Assembly (NCBI RefSeq): GCF_000819845.1
Contig: NZ_CDCG01000016.1
Span: 1 to 64,000, forward strand
Direction of reading: 5' to 3'
DNA from: Aeromonas enteropelogenes
GTDB lineage: Bacteria; Pseudomonadota; Gammaproteobacteria; Enterobacterales; Aeromonadaceae
DNA length: 64,000 nt
Every line of letters begins with the position of its first letter. Positions within the stretch are counted from its first letter, which is position 1. A model generated the notes under the pieces. The model saw only the letters and a list, made by a program, of their open reading frames with translations, was not told where the DNA came from and made no database searches. Made by a program: the position numbers and the translations under genes. Positions 36,339 to 45,255 of the stretch are shown one piece after another.

Positions 36339-36362
36339 ATTATACTAATTAAAGGCCTTTAA
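36339..36362 (-). promoter_or_regulatory. nupC promoter -10 with adjacent palindrome
   Basis: Minus-strand TATAAT at 36344-36339, with a poor -35 at the usual distance. The spacer contains the perfect 14-bp palindrome TTAAAGGCCTTTAA (36349-36362). A CRP-like half-site TGTGA lies just upstream (36376-36380). This fits an activator-dependent promoter with an operator in the spacer, but the regulator is unknown. Confidence 0.55.
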
Positions 36363-36483
36363 AATAGAATGCTGGTCACATTTTATCAGTGTCAAAATGA
36401 TCGATTGTCACAAAAGTAGACAGCAAACGATTTTTACGCTCATTTTTTTTTCTGCCGCCCAAAAGCCTTGTTGCATATATGTT

Positions 36484-37263
36484 TCAGCATTGACGCTCAG
36501 GATGGAAAAGTTCAAGGGTAGATTCGCGCAACACCCTTGCAACATCCACCATACTTTCCTCTCTTATTGAAGCCAGAGTAGTCACTATTTTTACTAATGA
36601 CGCCGGGGTATTGCGCTGCCCCTGCTCCCCTTGCAACGGCATGTCGGGCGCATCGGTTTCCAGCAACAGAGATGAAAGCGGCATATCACGAAATGCCTCA
36701 CGGGTCTTGTTGGCCCGCTCATAACTGATCACCCCACCGACCCCCAAGCGAAATCCCATCTGCCAGAAAGTGTCGGCTTGCTGCCGGGAGCCGCTGAACG
36801 CATGAATCACCCCACCCCTGGCTGGTTTGAAACGGCGCAATAGCTTGGCAACCGTGTCATTGGCCCGTACCGAATGCACGATCAATGGCAGCTCATATTC
36901 ACAAGCCAGCCTGACTTGCGCCTCAAATAGATCCATCTGCCCCTCTTGGGGAACATGGGAACGCAGATCCAGCCCGCACTCGCCTATCGCCACCAGCCCG
37001 GTCGGGCGACGAGCCACCAGCATCCGCAGCCGTTCCATCACCCCTTTCTGCTGTGCGCCGGCATACCAGGGGTGAATGCCCAAGCCATAGAAAATATCGG
37101 CATGCTGGCCTGCCAAAGCCATTACCCGCTCCCAGTTATCCTCAGCGATGGCAGGGATGATATACTCCCGGATCCCAAGCTGCCGACAATGAGCCAGTAA
37201 CACCTCCCTGTCCTTGTCGAAGACGGGAAAGTCGAGATGGCAATGACTGTCAATCAGCTGCAT
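36484..37263 (-). CDS. yjjV: TatD-family metal-dependent hydrolase YjjV
   Basis: 259-residue TatD-type TIM-barrel hydrolase. Metal ligands are visible in DSHCHLDFP at the N-terminus, GECGLDL near 93, the LIVHSVRA and VIHAFSG histidines near 130 and 155, and LLLETDAPDMP near 205. It matches E. coli YjjV closely. TatD proteins act as 3'-deoxyribonucleases or related hydrolases. yjjV also neighbours the deo operon in E. coli. The ATG at 37263 matches the family start; the frame stays open 80 codons upstream, overlapping the divergent prepilin gene, without similarity. The 216-base gap to nupC holds the nupC promoter. Confidence 0.93.
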   Translation of the reverse strand: MQLIDSHCHLDFPVFDKDREVLLAHCRQLGIREYIIPAIAEDNWERVMALAGQHADIFYGLGIHPWYAGAQQKGVMERLRMLVARRPTGLVAIGECGLDLRSHVPQEGQMDLFEAQVRLACEYELPLIVHSVRANDTVAKLLRRFKPARGGVIHAFSGSRQQADTFWQMGFRLGVGGVISYERANKTREAFRDMPLSSLLLETDAPDMPLQGEQGQRNTPASLVKIVTTLASIREESMVDVARVLRESTLELFHPERQC

Positions 37264-37306
37264 ATCACTACACCTATTTGCGGTATTTAATGGGTCATTC
37301 AACACA

Positions 37307-37939
37307 ATGAAACACAGACACCATGGTTTTACCCTGATTGAACTGGTACTGGTCATCATAGTGCTGGGTATTCTGGCAGTCATCGCCCTGCCCCGTTTTA
37401 TCAATATCAAGGATGATGCGTTAAGAAGTAGTGTCGCGGCGACGGCGGGTAGTTTTGCCAGTGCGGTGCAGCTGGCCCATGCAGGATGGGCTGTTGCCAC
37501 CAAGGGAGAGGCGGTCGCACTTTACAATTTGGGGAGCCATGGGGAGGGCAAGTCGGACATCAATCGCTACGGATGGCCGTCAGGTTCCGAAGAGGATTAC
37601 AACCAACCCGCCAATACTCCCTATCAGCCCGGTTCAGGAAACCATATCTCGGTCAGCAATCAATCGGATTGCCGTTTGCTGTTTACCGACCTCCTTGATG
37701 GCGATCAGACGGTAGCGTCTACCAACCAACCTGATGAGATCAAAAAGCAGGCGGACTATCTTTCGGACATGGTTGGCCCGGGACATCCTGATGAGGAAGA
37801 GGGTGATGAGATGCATTACAACTGCCGCTATATCCTGCGCGACTCGATGGGCCGCTTCCAGACTGGTTCAGATTATAAAAATGGCCTCGGCTTTGAGTAC
37901 AACAGCGTTACCGGTGCCGTGACTCGCAATTTTGACTAG
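37307..37939 (+). CDS. solitary type IV prepilin-like protein
   Basis: 210-residue protein with a class III signal: leader MKHRHHG, cleavage before FTLIELVLVIIVLG (Glu at +5) and a hydrophobic helix to residue 28. The globular part (40-210) has two cysteines near 122 and 172 and acidic loops, and resembles MSHA-type pilins (MshB/MshA-like) more than PilE. It would be processed by PilD and placed in a pilus or pseudopilus. It has no pilin neighbours (the nearest lie 4 kb away) and a weak ribosome binding site, and looks less GC-rich than its surroundings. Divergent from yjjV by 43 bases. Confidence 0.82.
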   Translation: MKHRHHGFTLIELVLVIIVLGILAVIALPRFINIKDDALRSSVAATAGSFASAVQLAHAGWAVATKGEAVALYNLGSHGEGKSDINRYGWPSGSEEDYNQPANTPYQPGSGNHISVSNQSDCRLLFTDLLDGDQTVASTNQPDEIKKQADYLSDMVGPGHPDEEEGDEMHYNCRYILRDSMGRFQTGSDYKNGLGFEYNSVTGAVTRNFD

Positions 37940-38093
37940 AGGAAGAAGAGGTCTTTTCCGACTGATCTTTTGATGACTCCTCATCGTAACGCACCGGTGT
38001 GCAGCAGCGCCGGTTTTGCGGTGTGAGCCCCCACTCTTCGCACCATGCGTCGTAACGGGCCAACCAACGCAGCAAGACTCCTTTCATGCTCAT
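37908..38093 (-). CDS. small DUF5363-like protein
   Basis: 61-residue protein. WLARYDAWCEEWGLTPQNRR matches my recollection of the short conserved core of the DUF5363 family found in Vibrio and Aeromonas. The C-terminal third is Ser/Lys-rich (DQSEKTSSSSSQ). GAGGG lies before the ATG at 38093; a second ATG two codons later is possible. Its 3' end overlaps the end of the convergent prepilin gene by 32 bases. The function is unknown. The 148-base gap to luxS holds the luxS terminator. Confidence 0.6.
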   Translation of the reverse strand: MSMKGVLLRWLARYDAWCEEWGLTPQNRRCCTPVRYDEESSKDQSEKTSSSSSQNCESRHR

Positions 38094-38181
38094 AGCATCC
38101 CTCTTTTCTTGTTCAGTCGAACACCATGCTACCAGAGAACTCCCGCTGAACAAGCTGCCTGTCTGTCCGCATCAGTACCAA

Positions 38182-38213
38182 TAAAAAAGCCGGGCAGCAG
38201 TGCTGACCGGCTT
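38182..38213 (-). terminator. terminator of luxS
   Basis: AAGCCGG / CCGGCTT with an imperfect inner stem, followed by T6 on the minus strand, 29 bases after the luxS stop. Confidence 0.85.
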
Positions 38214-38241
38214 CTCTGGATTGATTTACGAGGCATATGCC

Positions 38242-38751
38242 TTAGAGGCTCTTGAGCTTCTCTTCGGGCAGGGCAAGCTCGTCGTTGTGGTTGACCCCGA
38301 TACCCCGCTCCAGCACGTGACGGGCAATGGCGTGCGCCTCCTCCAGAGAGTGCATGCTGAAGGTACCGCACTGGTATTCGTTAAGCTCGGGGATCTGCTT
38401 CTGATCCTGCACGGTCAGCACGTCGTTCATGGCCGCCTGCCAAGCAGCACCCACCCGCGCCTCGTCCGGCGCACCAATAAGGCTCATGTAGAAACCGGTA
38501 CGACAGCCCATGGGGGAGATGTCGATGATCTCGACCCCATTACCGTTCAGGTGATCCCGCATGAAACCGGCAAACAGGTGCTCGAGGGTATGGATGCCAC
38601 GCTCGGAGAGGATCTCCTGGTTGGGCACACAGAAACGCAGGTCGAACACGGTAATGGTGTCCTTGTTCGGGGTCTGCATGGTCTTGGCCACGCGTACCGC
38701 AGGGGCTTCCATACGGGTGTGGTCAACGGTAAAACTGTCCAATAACGGCAT
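38242..38751 (-). CDS. luxS: S-ribosylhomocysteine lyase (autoinducer-2 synthase)
   Basis: 169-residue LuxS, which cleaves S-ribosylhomocysteine to homocysteine and DPD, the AI-2 precursor. The metal motif HTLEHLF (HxxEH) is near residue 54 and the catalytic/metal Cys in MGCRTGFY near 84. Length is as in E. coli (171). AGGAG lies upstream of the ATG. It starts 18 bases after the lipoprotein gene, with no terminator, so read-through from nadE-glnB is possible. Confidence 0.98.
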   Translation of the reverse strand: MPLLDSFTVDHTRMEAPAVRVAKTMQTPNKDTITVFDLRFCVPNQEILSERGIHTLEHLFAGFMRDHLNGNGVEIIDISPMGCRTGFYMSLIGAPDEARVGAAWQAAMNDVLTVQDQKQIPELNEYQCGTFSMHSLEEAHAIARHVLERGIGVNHNDELALPEEKLKSL

Positions 38752-38769
38752 TTCTGACTCCTGATTGGG

Positions 38770-39368
38770 TTACCAGAACCAGCCCCCGGTGGAGAGCTGA
38801 TCCTTGCATTGTCGATACTGGGCGCCGTAGCGTTGGGCTCGGGCCTCTACCTTGCGGGAGGTTTTCATCAACCAGCCCTTGCTTCGGTAGCTGCCACGCC
38901 GGTAGCCACCCCACCCTTCGTGATAGTTGAGATACTGGCCATACGCATCCCACTTGGAGGTGCCGTTCAGCCGCTGGGCCTTGTGAGTGTACCAGCCCAT
39001 GAAATCGATGGCGTCGGCAAAATCGTCCCGATCACTCCAGCTGTTGCCGGTTTCCCGATGGTAATCAGCCCAGGTTTCATCTTTCACCTGAGCGTAGCCA
39101 TAGGCGGAACTGGCCCGCCCGGTCGGGATGAAGAGGAAATACTCCATGGGCGGCTGGGCATCGTGCACGAAGGAGGACTCCTGATACATCATGGCCATGA
39201 CCACCTGGATCGGGGTACCCCACTTCTCGTTCATCTTGAGGGCCGCCTCATGCCAGTCAGGCTTCTCGCGAAAGATCTGGCACAGGTTTTCCGGCTGGGC
39301 CGGCGGCCGGCTACTACAGGCGGTCAGGCCAGCCAACAGGCCTGCCACCACAACGAGGCGCATCCACA

Positions 39369-39369
<1 letters not shown>
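38770..39369 (-). CDS. lipoprotein with SLT-type lytic transglycosylase domain
   Basis: 199-residue protein with a lipobox LTACSS (Cys18) after a short signal peptide, so it should be an outer-membrane lipoprotein. The MMYQESSF segment places a Glu where lysozyme-like SLT enzymes have their catalytic acid; AYGYAQVKDETWADY and YLNYHEGWGGYRRG match the rest of the transglycosylase fold. It would cut peptidoglycan between MurNAc and GlcNAc. Its start overlaps the glnB stop by one base, so it is translationally coupled to the PII gene. An alternative Met lies two codons further in. Confidence 0.82.
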
Positions 39370-39716
<347 letters not shown>

Positions 39717-41339
39717 TTACCAGTTCTGTTTGCCAAACCCGGATGTGATGGGGTAACGGCGATCCTTACCAAAGTTGCGGGCCGTGATGCGGGGACCGAC
39801 TGCGGCCTGACGGCGCTTGTATTCATTGAGATCCACCAGACGGATCACCTTGCGCACCACCGCCTCTTCGAACCCTTCGGCCACCATGTCGGCGACCGAG
39901 GCATCCTCTTCGACGTAGCGCTTGAGGATGGCATCCAGGATGTCATAGGGGGGCAGGCTGTCCTGATCCACCTGATCCGGCGCCAATTCTGCCGAAGGGG
40001 GACGGTCGATGACCCGCTGGGGGATCACATAATCGACCGAATTGCGGTATTCGCACAGTTTGAAGACCAGGGTCTTGGGCACGTCTTTGAGCACGTCAAA
40101 ACCGCCGGCCATGTCGCCATACAGGGTGGCATAACCCACCGCCATCTCGCTCTTGTTACCGGTGGTGAGCACAATGCGACGACGCTTGTTGGAGAGCGCC
40201 ATCAAGAGCACGCCGCGGCAGCGAGCCTGCAGGTTCTCTTCGGTGGTATCGCGAGCCGTGCCTTCAAACAGGGGAGCCAGCTGATCCATAAACCCTTCGA
40301 ACATGGGCTCGATGGAGATGATGTTGAACTCAACACCCATCCGCTCGGCCTGCTCCTTGGCATCTTCCACGCTCATCTGGGCGGTATAGCGAAATGGCAT
40401 CATCACCGCCTGCACCTTATCGGCACCGATGGCATCGGCCGCAATCGCCAGAGTCAGGGCAGAGTCGATACCGCCGGAAAGCCCCAGCACTGCGCCCTGA
40501 AAGCCGTTTTTGGTGACGTAGTCCCGAACCGCCAGCACCAGCGCCTGATAGGTTTCGGCCAAGGGCTCCAGCGGCGCAGCCGGTTCCCGCTCTTTCACCG
40601 GCTCACCATCGGCAAAGCGCACCAGCGCCAGCTCTTCGGCAAACGGCGCCAGCCTGTGAGTCAGCTCGCCATGGCTATTGAAGACTTTTGAGCAGCCGTC
40701 GAAGATCAGCTCATCCTGGCCACACACCTGATTGAGGTAAATCAGCGGTACGCCGGTCTGATCGCAGCGCTCCGCCATCAACTCGCGGCGGATCCAGGGT
40801 TTCTCCTGATCGTAGGGTGAGGCATTGATGGTGAGCAGAAGCTCGGCTCCCGCCGCCCTGGCGGCCAGCGCCGGGCCTGCTTGCCAGAGGTCTTCGCAGA
40901 TAAGCAGACCCAACTGATGACCACGGAACGGCACGACACATGTCTCGGTGCCTGCCGTGAAGTAACGCTTCTCGTCAAACACCCCGTAGTTGGGCAGATC
41001 CTGCTTGAAGTAGCGTGCCACCAGCTTGCCCTGCTCGTAGAGGGAGGTCGCGTTGTAAAGTGCCTCTCCTTCCCGCCAGGGGTGCCCCACCAGAATGGCG
41101 CAGTTGCCTGCCCAGGCAGCAAGGCGGGCCAGCGCGGCATCAACCCGGAGCATGAGATCACTGCGCAGCAGCAGATCTTCCGGCGGATAGCCGGTCAATG
41201 CGAGCTCGGAGCAGACCAGCAGATCGGCCTCTTGCCGCTCTGCCTCGGCGGCCGCAGCCAGTAACTTGTCACAGTTTTCTTCGATGGCGCCTACCGTCAG
41301 ATTCAACTGGGCAAGCATCAGAGAGAGGGCTTTTGCCAT
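39717..41339 (-). CDS. nadE: glutamine-dependent NAD(+) synthetase
   Basis: 540-residue two-domain enzyme. The N-terminal nitrilase-type glutaminase has Glu in SELALTGYPPEDLL, Lys in YFKQDLPNYGVFDE and the nucleophile Cys in LLICEDLW near 150. The C-terminal synthetase has the PP-loop SGGIDSA near 285 and NKSEMAVGYATLYGD. It converts nicotinate adenine dinucleotide to NAD+ using glutamine nitrogen. This long form differs from the short NH3-dependent NadE of E. coli. The ATG at 41339 fits the family; the ribosome binding site is weak. It is followed at nine bases by glnB. Confidence 0.95.
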   Translation of the reverse strand: MAKALSLMLAQLNLTVGAIEENCDKLLAAAAEAERQEADLLVCSELALTGYPPEDLLLRSDLMLRVDAALARLAAWAGNCAILVGHPWREGEALYNATSLYEQGKLVARYFKQDLPNYGVFDEKRYFTAGTETCVVPFRGHQLGLLICEDLWQAGPALAARAAGAELLLTINASPYDQEKPWIRRELMAERCDQTGVPLIYLNQVCGQDELIFDGCSKVFNSHGELTHRLAPFAEELALVRFADGEPVKEREPAAPLEPLAETYQALVLAVRDYVTKNGFQGAVLGLSGGIDSALTLAIAADAIGADKVQAVMMPFRYTAQMSVEDAKEQAERMGVEFNIISIEPMFEGFMDQLAPLFEGTARDTTEENLQARCRGVLLMALSNKRRRIVLTTGNKSEMAVGYATLYGDMAGGFDVLKDVPKTLVFKLCEYRNSVDYVIPQRVIDRPPSAELAPDQVDQDSLPPYDILDAILKRYVEEDASVADMVAEGFEEAVVRKVIRLVDLNEYKRRQAAVGPRITARNFGKDRRYPITSGFGKQNW

Positions 41340-41375
41340 GGCGATGCATCTTAAAATCAAAAATGATGGGGAATG

Positions 41376-41406
41376 ATAAAGAAAAGGCGCTGGCTGTGCC
41401 AGCGCC
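41376..41406 (-). terminator. terminator of the second minor-pilin operon
   Basis: GGCGCTGGC / GCCAGCGCC with a 3-base loop, followed by TTTTCTTT on the minus strand, seven bases after the giant prepilin stop. It separates that operon from nadE. Confidence 0.88.
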
Positions 41407-41412
41407 CGAGGT

Positions 41413-43521
41413 TCAGGGGGTACAAGTCAGGTTCGCCGCATTGCTGACTCCGTTGTCCACCAGCAGGGCACAGGGGCCCGTGATCACCTGGCCGCTGGCA
41501 GGCGGCGTCATGGCGATACTGAGGGAGGCCGGCTTCAACAAGTAGGTTTTATTGCCCTGAGCGCTATAGGATAAATTCACAACCAGATTACTGTTTTGTG
41601 CAGCAGAACAAACGTATGTAGCGGGCTGGTTGTTGGTTTTTGGCACATCGATACGACAGGTGGCTCCCGTGGTTGTCGTAGTGACTGTCAGCCCGCTGAA
41701 CGTGTTGGCCTTACAGGACTCTGGAGTGGCATTTTGCCCATTGCCCTGTTCAAGACACTCGATTCGTCCCGATACGGTCAGGGTCGGCACCGTCTGGGAA
41801 CTGGTATCGATCGCCACCGGCATGGTGGCACTCTTGGCCTCGCTCTGATCCACCGGAGAGATGAGCGAAGCGGTGATCCCCGAGTTCCCCTGATAGGCGG
41901 TTACCTTGATCGAGGCGCTCTGCAACACGTTGGACGCATCCTTGGTGCTCTTCTTGGCCGACAAATAGCCACGGCTGTAACTGCCGAAGTAGTAGTTGCT
42001 GAGATCAACCACCGTCTTGACCGTCTCGTTGGTCACTCCCACGTAATCAGAGGTACTGCCGGTGAGCTGGCCATTCAGGGGCACCAGGCTCCACTCCGCC
42101 AGCATGGTCAGGTTGATGTCCTGAAACGGGATTCGGGCCAACAAATCCTGTGATGTCAGATCAAGCTTCGCGAGATTGTCTGGTGAGAGCACATCCACAT
42201 AGATACCGCGGGCAATCAGCTGGGCCGTCCCCGTGTTCATGGTGATCTTGGTGCTGGTGTCTCCTCCCGCTGCCGCGTTGGTAGGCAGCCAGTCGGCAAA
42301 TTCAATGATCGAGGGGGGCGTTGCCGTGGGATTCGAAGTCCAGTTGAGAGTGTTCTTCTGCCAGGTAACATAAGTGGTAACAACGTACTTGATGTAGTTC
42401 TGGTAGCTGGTCTGGTTCTCAGCCTTGGCGAGGAAGTCGGCGCTGGTCACTATGACTTTGATCAGATTCCAGTCCGGCAGGGGACGATAGTAGCCATCGA
42501 GCCGGACAAAGCGGCAGGCATCGACATAATTCCCGCTATTGACCGATGAAAGGGAGCTGCTGTAGCGCTGTCGGCTGGTGTGAAGCGGCGAGTAAAACTG
42601 GTCAAAACTGCTGCCACTGCCATCGAAGTGATCCTTGCAACAGCTGGTACAGAGGGCCGGTTGATCCTTGACGCTGCTGTTGAGTACCCCTGTCTGCTTG
42701 ATCACCTGGGAACCCGCATTCCAATAAAGCAAATTGCTGCTGGTCAGGGTGGCCTGGCCGGGCAGGTAAGCATTTATGCTCGAGCCATAGCTACAGGAAC
42801 AGGAGACCGAGGCCAGATCCTGCAGCACCTGCTGGGTGTTGCCGCCATTGTCGGGCTTGTAGGTGACCGTCTCGAACTGCACCAGCTTGCCAACCGCACC
42901 ATCCTTGGAGGTCACGGTCGGCAGCGGCTTGCTGGTCTCCTGCTTGCGGCCTTCCTGATCGATCTGGATGGAGATGACATCAGGCGCAACTCCGGGGGTA
43001 TAGACCACGTGGGGCGGCTCGCGACTGGTATCCAGCCCGCCGTTGAACTGATTCTGAGTCAGCGATTCCGCCGGCGACACGGCCCCGGAGAGCAGCAAAG
43101 AATGAGCCTGCCCTACGCTGTCGCTCCAGCTGACGGTCACATTGACTACCTTTCGGCCAGGATAGGAGTACAAATAACCCGCCGGGATCGTGGTCTGCCA
43201 GGCAGATCCATTCCAGTACTGGTTGCTGACGGTCCAACTCAGGGCATAAGTCCCCCCGCCATCGGCAGGAGTGGCCGAACTGGTGCCCGCCGTTATGTTG
43301 TTGTAGGCCGTGAGCGGCGAAACCGCACTCACCACCCCGTTGAAGGTGCGAAACGCATCGAGTTGTGACTCGGCCAGCCGCATGGCCACCTCGTAGCGGC
43401 GACTATCCTGGGAGGTATTGAGCAATGAGCGAGACATGGCCACCAGACCTGCCACACCCACCCCAAGCAGAACCAGGGTGATCAAAATCTCCAACAGCCC
43501 AAATCCCTTGTGCGGTTTCAT
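41413..43521 (-). CDS. giant PilV-like prepilin (702 residues)
   Basis: Prepilin leader MKPHKG, cleaved before FGLLEILITLVLLGVGVAGLVAM (Glu +5), a PilV/GspI-type start; residues up to about 160 resemble PilV. The remaining 540 residues are a Ser/Thr/Asn-rich extension with cysteine clusters (SCSCSYG near 250, CTSCC near 300), a possible adhesin or tip module. It is the last gene of the second minor-pilin operon, eight bases after the PilX-like gene, and ends in an intrinsic terminator. PilV proteins are usually about 130-180 residues, so the fusion is striking. Similar giant minor pilins are recalled from Vibrio (VC0857-VC0862 region), not checked. Confidence 0.75.
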   Translation of the reverse strand: MKPHKGFGLLEILITLVLLGVGVAGLVAMSRSLLNTSQDSRRYEVAMRLAESQLDAFRTFNGVVSAVSPLTAYNNITAGTSSATPADGGGTYALSWTVSNQYWNGSAWQTTIPAGYLYSYPGRKVVNVTVSWSDSVGQAHSLLLSGAVSPAESLTQNQFNGGLDTSREPPHVVYTPGVAPDVISIQIDQEGRKQETSKPLPTVTSKDGAVGKLVQFETVTYKPDNGGNTQQVLQDLASVSCSCSYGSSINAYLPGQATLTSSNLLYWNAGSQVIKQTGVLNSSVKDQPALCTSCCKDHFDGSGSSFDQFYSPLHTSRQRYSSSLSSVNSGNYVDACRFVRLDGYYRPLPDWNLIKVIVTSADFLAKAENQTSYQNYIKYVVTTYVTWQKNTLNWTSNPTATPPSIIEFADWLPTNAAAGGDTSTKITMNTGTAQLIARGIYVDVLSPDNLAKLDLTSQDLLARIPFQDINLTMLAEWSLVPLNGQLTGSTSDYVGVTNETVKTVVDLSNYYFGSYSRGYLSAKKSTKDASNVLQSASIKVTAYQGNSGITASLISPVDQSEAKSATMPVAIDTSSQTVPTLTVSGRIECLEQGNGQNATPESCKANTFSGLTVTTTTTGATCRIDVPKTNNQPATYVCSAAQNSNLVVNLSYSAQGNKTYLLKPASLSIAMTPPASGQVITGPCALLVDNGVSNAANLTCTP

Positions 43522-43529
43522 AGATGCTC

Positions 43530-44636
43530 CTACCAGTCCCGCCAGCTACCAGGCACCAGATTGATGCTCTGAAACGCCGCCCCATTTTCGATATTGCTCA
43601 ACACCGCCTGATCATACTTGGCATCAAAGGTCCCATTGGCCGTCTTGCCCAGCTGATAGTTGGCTACTACCGCGCCGTTGACGAGTGCTCCCCCCTTCAG
43701 GCTGACGTCGGTGGTGGCTGTGGCGGGCGTGGCTGAGTAGGCGAACACCAGCCCGTACAGGGTCGCATTCCCGTTCACCATCAGGTTACCGTTGCGTATG
43801 ATAAGCACGACCGGCGCTGCGATCGAACCGATCGACCCACCCGGTTTGCAATCACCATCGACGATGATGAGACCGCGCGAGGCGGTCGACAGTGAATCGC
43901 AATTTGTCAGCAGTTGCACCGCCCGAGACTCCAGATTGGCCCAGCCGGCAGCATCATCATTCTCGTTGAACAGATACCAGACCAGATCCGTGGGGAAGTC
44001 GGTATCGTTGTCCTTGATGTCCGATTGTTTGTCGCCCTTCTGGCTGATGTTGGCGCTGCAGCCTCCGCTGTAGTCCCCCTGATGACAGGTCTGACCGGAG
44101 CCATTTGTCAGGTCCACATTACCGTTGGTCCAGATGGAGAGCGGCACTCCCGGTCCCCCTCCGTTAGGATTGGCCACTACGGTAAAATTGCCGGATACGG
44201 CCATGCCACCAGCTACCGTCAGGGGGGCGGCCGGGGTGCCGGCCAATACGCTTATCTTGATAGCCTTCACTTCAACCTCTGCATTGGCCGTCGCATCAAC
44301 CAAGGTCGCCTGGGTGCGTATTTTCACCGGTGTTACACTCGCCCCCCCCACGATCACAGCCGGTTCATCCAGCGCAAAGAGGGTGTAATTGCCGGCCGAT
44401 ACGGTGACGGAAACACCGCTGCTAGGGGTACGCCAGGTGGCATCCTGCGCAAGCCGCCCGACCCCGTCCGACAACCCCAGCTCGGCCAGCGCCAGCGCCT
44501 GGCGATACTGCACCTCGTTGAGGCTGACACGACGATCCGCCACCATCAGTTTGCCCACCAGCAACGAGATGCCAAGCAGGATCACGATAAGCAGCAGGGT
44601 GATGGTGAAGGTAGTAAAGCCGAGATGACGTTTCAT
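43530..44636 (-). CDS. PilX/GspK-like minor prepilin of the second locus
   Basis: 368-residue protein. Leader MKRHLG, then FTTFTITLLLIVILLGISLLVG; position +5 is Thr rather than Glu, as in PilX/GspK-type minor pilins that sit at the fibre tip. VQYRQALALAELGLSDGVGRL is the conserved PilX-type helix. The C-terminal part (about 150-368) has four or five cysteines and Gly/Asn-rich strands. Four bases after the PilW-like gene. Confidence 0.75.
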   Translation of the reverse strand: MKRHLGFTTFTITLLLIVILLGISLLVGKLMVADRRVSLNEVQYRQALALAELGLSDGVGRLAQDATWRTPSSGVSVTVSAGNYTLFALDEPAVIVGGASVTPVKIRTQATLVDATANAEVEVKAIKISVLAGTPAAPLTVAGGMAVSGNFTVVANPNGGGPGVPLSIWTNGNVDLTNGSGQTCHQGDYSGGCSANISQKGDKQSDIKDNDTDFPTDLVWYLFNENDDAAGWANLESRAVQLLTNCDSLSTASRGLIIVDGDCKPGGSIGSIAAPVVLIIRNGNLMVNGNATLYGLVFAYSATPATATTDVSLKGGALVNGAVVANYQLGKTANGTFDAKYDQAVLSNIENGAAFQSINLVPGSWRDW

Positions 44637-44640
44637 TGCA

Positions 44641-45255
44641 TCAATACCCGTCGTTGCGCAGCTTCATATCGCGCTGCAGGGTGAGTTTGAGTGCGGAGTT
44701 CGCCTTGTACTGACCCGAAATGGCCATGCGCACCGTCCTCGCGCCGGCCGAGGCGCTACTGCCAAGCAGCGAGAAGGTCAGATCGGTTACCTCTATGGTG
44801 TTGTCGGTGCTGAGCAGGTTGCCAGTGCTGCAACTGGTGCCAAGCTGCACCCCTTTGTCAGCACTGTCATAGCTGTAAATAAAGGTTTCATCAGAGCCAA
44901 GAGACCCGTTGTTATCATCATCGTATTTCAGTCTGATGCAGCGATAAATTTTGGAACCACTGACGGTCTCATTCATCAGATCGCTGCTCGTATCGAAATA
45001 AAACGGGGATCTGGCTCCCGATGCAGCCCCAAGAAATGCGGTAGCCCCCTGATCGTAACCGGTTCGCTGCACGTCACGGGCTATCATGTCAGTGATGCTC
45101 TGCAGCTCCTGATTGAGGCGACTCACCTGCATGGATGTTTGATTGGCCTTGAGGATGGTGGCGAACAAGGATGTTACGGCTGCAACCAGAAACAGACCCG
45201 CGACCATGGCCACCATCAGCTCCACCACGTTGAATCCCCTTGGTGCTTTCAACAT
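44641..45255 (-). CDS. PilW-like minor prepilin of the second locus
   Basis: 204-residue protein with leader MLKAPRG and FNVVELMVAMVAGLFLVAAV (Glu +5), then LNQELQSITDMIARDVQRTGY, the PilW/GspJ hallmark helix. Two cysteines (about 103 and 138) may form a disulfide. It is shorter than classical PilW (about 350). It overlaps the FimT-like gene by seven bases and is followed at four bases by the PilX-like gene. Confidence 0.8.
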   Translation of the reverse strand: MLKAPRGFNVVELMVAMVAGLFLVAAVTSLFATILKANQTSMQVSRLNQELQSITDMIARDVQRTGYDQGATAFLGAASGARSPFYFDTSSDLMNETVSGSKIYRCIRLKYDDDNNGSLGSDETFIYSYDSADKGVQLGTSCSTGNLLSTDNTIEVTDLTFSLLGSSASAGARTVRMAISGQYKANSALKLTLQRDMKLRNDGY

